From Salibacterium lacus (lineage in GTDB: Bacteria > Bacillota > Bacilli > Bacillales > Marinococcaceae), in contig NZ_JBHUML010000002.1 of assembly GCF_042684865.1 (NCBI RefSeq), positions 310,001 to 374,000 on the forward strand: a DNA stretch of 64,000 nt, in the 5' to 3' direction. Shown piece by piece: positions 62,185 to 64,000 of this stretch (the first letter of the stretch is position 1; each line of letters starts with the position of its first letter). Position numbers and translations under genes: made by a program. The notes beneath the pieces are model-generated. The model made no database searches and was not told where the DNA came from. It saw only the letters and a program-made list of their open reading frames with translations.

Positions 62185-63014
62185 CAACGAAACACCTTTT
62201 GGAAGAATCTTCAAACTATATCCGGCAACAGCTGGACATCACTCCCAAAACGGGGCTTATTCTCGGGTCGGGACTCGGTGTTCTGGCTGAGGAAATAGAA
62301 GACGCGGTAAAAATTCCTTACGAAGACATTCCAGGGTTCCCTGTCTCAACCGTAGAGGGGCATGCCGGACAGCTGGTTGCCGGTACACTGCAGGGCCGAG
62401 AAGTCATTGCTATGCAGGGCCGTTTTCATTATTACGAAGGTTATACTCTTCAGGACGTAACGTTCCCTGTACGCGTGATGCGCAGTGCCGGCGTAGAGAA
62501 TCTGCTTGTCACCAACGCCGCAGGCAGTGTTAATGAAGCGTTCTCTCCCGGGAATTTGATGATCATTAAAGATCATCTGAACCTGCTCGGTGATAACCCG
62601 CTCATCGGAAAAAATGATGAATCCATCGGACCGCGGTTTCCCGATTTATCGTCGGCTTATTCGCCGGCCCTGATAGACACGGCGAAATCCGCCGCTTCCT
62701 CCCTGGGAATTACGCTGCAGGAAGGCGTATATGCTGCCAATACAGGGCCCGCATACGAAACACCGGCTGAGGTGAAAATGATTCGGACACTGGGTGCGGA
62801 TGCAGTCGGCATGTCCACCGTTCCCGAGGTCATCTCAGCAAACCACGCGGGCATGAAGGTTCTTGGCATTTCGTGCCTCTCCAATATGGCAGCAGGCATA
62901 CTGGACCAGCCGCTCAGTCATAGTGAAGTGATCGAAACGACTGAAAAGGTACGGGGAGATTTTCTGCAGCTGATGAAAGAAATCATAGGACGACTCGAAA
63001 AAGGAGACGAATAA
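62181..63014 (+). CDS. pupG: Purine nucleoside phosphorylase, guanosine/inosine type
   Basis: A 277-residue trimeric-type PNP. Phosphate site LGSGLG and QGRFHYYEGY; purine-recognition Glu193 in GPAYET and Asn235 in CLSNMAAG are the residues that read 6-oxopurines. Splits guanosine, inosine and deoxy forms. Starts in the deoB stop codon. Confidence 0.94.
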   Translation: MTTKHLLEESSNYIRQQLDITPKTGLILGSGLGVLAEEIEDAVKIPYEDIPGFPVSTVEGHAGQLVAGTLQGREVIAMQGRFHYYEGYTLQDVTFPVRVMRSAGVENLLVTNAAGSVNEAFSPGNLMIIKDHLNLLGDNPLIGKNDESIGPRFPDLSSAYSPALIDTAKSAASSLGITLQEGVYAANTGPAYETPAEVKMIRTLGADAVGMSTVPEVISANHAGMKVLGISCLSNMAAGILDQPLSHSEVIETTEKVRGDFLQLMKEIIGRLEKGDE

Positions 63015-63015
63015 A

Positions 63016-63846
63016 ATGGAAGAACTGGCCAAAAAGACAGATGAAGCCGCCGCCTATTTAAAAGAAACGATCGATGTCGAACCCGGAATTGGTTTAATAC
63101 TCGGCTCCGGACTCGGCGATCTGGCTGAAGAAATAGAAGGTGCGGTAAAAGTCGAGTATGAAGACATTCCCCATTTTCCGGTTTCCACAGTTGAAGGGCA
63201 TGCCGGCCGTCTCGTAACAGGAACGCTTCAGGGTCAGAAAGTGATTGCTATGCAGGGACGCTTTCACTACTACGAAGGATATTCCATGCAGGAAGTGACG
63301 TTTCCGGTCCGTGTTATGAAAGCGCTCGGCGCCCAGTCACTGATTGTGACCAACGCATGCGGGGCCATGAACCCTTCATTCAGACCCGGCGATTTGATGG
63401 TTATTGAAGACCATATCAACCAAACTGGTGCGAATCCGCTTCTCGGTCCAAATGATGACAGTCTCGGCCCGCGGTTTCCGGATATGAGCCAGGCTTACGA
63501 CAGCGGGTGGAAGCAGACAGCTGTGAAAGCCGCCGAAAGTCTTGGATTCTCTCTCCAGAAAGGAGTATATACCGGCATTTCCGGCCCTTCCTTTATGACA
63601 GCTGCTGAACTTATTATGCTGCGCCGCCTGGGCGGTGACGTAGTGGGTATGTCCACCGTTCCGGAAGTGATCACAGCAAATCACGCCGGACTGAACGTGC
63701 TTGGTATATCCTGCATTACAGATATGGCTGTAGGGGAGGAAATCGAAGGGGTATCCCATGAAGAAGTAATGGAGACCGCGTCCCGGACGAAACCCCGCTT
63801 CATTTCTCTCGTCAAGGAAATTCTGGCTTCACAGCCCTCCACATAA
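63016..63846 (+). CDS. Second purine nucleoside phosphorylase paralogue, altered base pocket
   Basis: A 276-residue tandem paralogue of the gene before it, one base after its stop codon. Phosphate site (LGSGLG, QGRFHYYEGY) is intact, but the base-recognition Glu is Met194 (GPSFMT) and the Asn is Asp236 (ITDMAVG). In human PNP, Asn243Asp was reported to allow adenosine. So this enzyme may use other purines, 6-amino ones for example. Specificity is inferred. Confidence 0.85.
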   Translation: MEELAKKTDEAAAYLKETIDVEPGIGLILGSGLGDLAEEIEGAVKVEYEDIPHFPVSTVEGHAGRLVTGTLQGQKVIAMQGRFHYYEGYSMQEVTFPVRVMKALGAQSLIVTNACGAMNPSFRPGDLMVIEDHINQTGANPLLGPNDDSLGPRFPDMSQAYDSGWKQTAVKAAESLGFSLQKGVYTGISGPSFMTAAELIMLRRLGGDVVGMSTVPEVITANHAGLNVLGISCITDMAVGEEIEGVSHEEVMETASRTKPRFISLVKEILASQPST

Positions 63847-63870
63847 CGAAAGAAAGGAACGGTGCTCACG

Positions 63871-64000
63871 ATGAGAATGGTCGATATCATTTCCAAAAAA
63901 AGAGACGGATTTGAGCTGTCCGAAGAAGAAATCGCCTGGTTTATTCAAGCCTACAGCAAAGGGGATATTCCTGATTATCAGGCATCCGCTTTTGCGATGG
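63871..64000 (+). CDS. pdp: Pyrimidine-nucleoside phosphorylase, N-terminal part
   Basis: The window ends after 43 residues. MRMVDIISKKRDG and SKGDIPDYQASAFAM match the start of Pdp/DeoA, which splits uridine and (deoxy)thymidine. ATG 63871 follows AAAGGAACGGTG. Last gene seen of the nucleoside-salvage run. Confidence 0.9.
   Translation, partial: MRMVDIISKKRDGFELSEEEIAWFIQAYSKGDIPDYQASAFAM

Overview
This 64 kb window is chromosomal backbone of a spore-forming Bacillaceae. Gene order follows the Bacillus subtilis yqgX-spo0A-bkd-yqj-fur-pdp arc closely. The sporulation genes (spoIIIA operon, spoIVB, spo0A, spoIIM), the alkaliphile/extremophile-associated OLE RNA with its membrane partner OapA, and the Gram-positive signals (strong GGAGG ribosome sites, many TTG and GTG starts) together suggest an alkaliphilic or halophilic Bacillus-like genus. 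No prophage, insertion sequence or CRISPR array was seen.

Layout. 1-10.3 kb: yqgX, yqgY, the yqhH-yqhG pair, rhodanese yqhL, lipM, a D-amino acid aminotransferase, mntR, a patatin-like protein, a degenerate PAP2 protein, yqhP and yqhR. 10.3-17.4 kb: pepQ-like peptidase, efp and the eight-gene spoIIIA operon. 17.5-29.8 kb: a long housekeeping run (unknown ORF, yqhY, nusB, folD, xseAB, ispA, OLE RNA, oapA, dxs, tlyA, argR, recN) ending in spoIVB. 29.9-34.1 kb: spo0A with its control region, a 54-codon reverse ORF, then a SteA-like / GT2 / MraY-like GT4 cell-envelope cluster and yqzF. 34.3-39.6 kb: branched-chain 2-oxoacid dehydrogenase genes (lpdV-bkdAA-bkdAB-bkdB) and a bacilliredoxin. 39.9-43.6 kb: an unknown ORF, tRNA-Arg(CCG), yqjA, an L,D-transpeptidase, the 30-aa miniprotein Prli42 and an M20 peptidase. 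43.6-48.1 kb: dinB, a FliK-like/FlhB-tail pair and yaaR. 48.3-58.4 kb: LMW phosphatase plus fructosamine kinase, asparagine synthetase, a PTS IIA with a BglG-type antiterminator, cimA, uppP, a ResA-like thioredoxin, a DUF3866 protein and nudF. 58.5-64 kb: spoIIM, fur, yqzK, xerD, deoB, two tandem purine nucleoside phosphorylases and the start of pdp.

Compared with B. subtilis, from memory, several blocks are missing from their usual slots: the comG operon (yqgY-yqhG), gcvT-gcvPA-gcvPB (yqhH-yqhL), yqhQ and aroQ (around yqhR), accB-accC (spoIIIAH-yqhY), and ptb-bcd-buk (before lpdV). The gcv slot is filled by about 600 bp of gene-free DNA with a three-copy 53-nt degenerate repeat; the acc slot holds one unrecognised ORF.

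The most striking element is the roughly 600-nt structured OLE RNA between ispA and oapA, preceded by its own extended -10 promoter. Other points of interest are the SteA/GT2/GT4 cluster behind spo0A, a second purine nucleoside phosphorylase whose two base-recognition residues have changed, a translationally coupled deglycation pair, and ribosome sites embedded in hairpins ahead of spoIIM and yqzK. All family calls are by eye; no database search was run.
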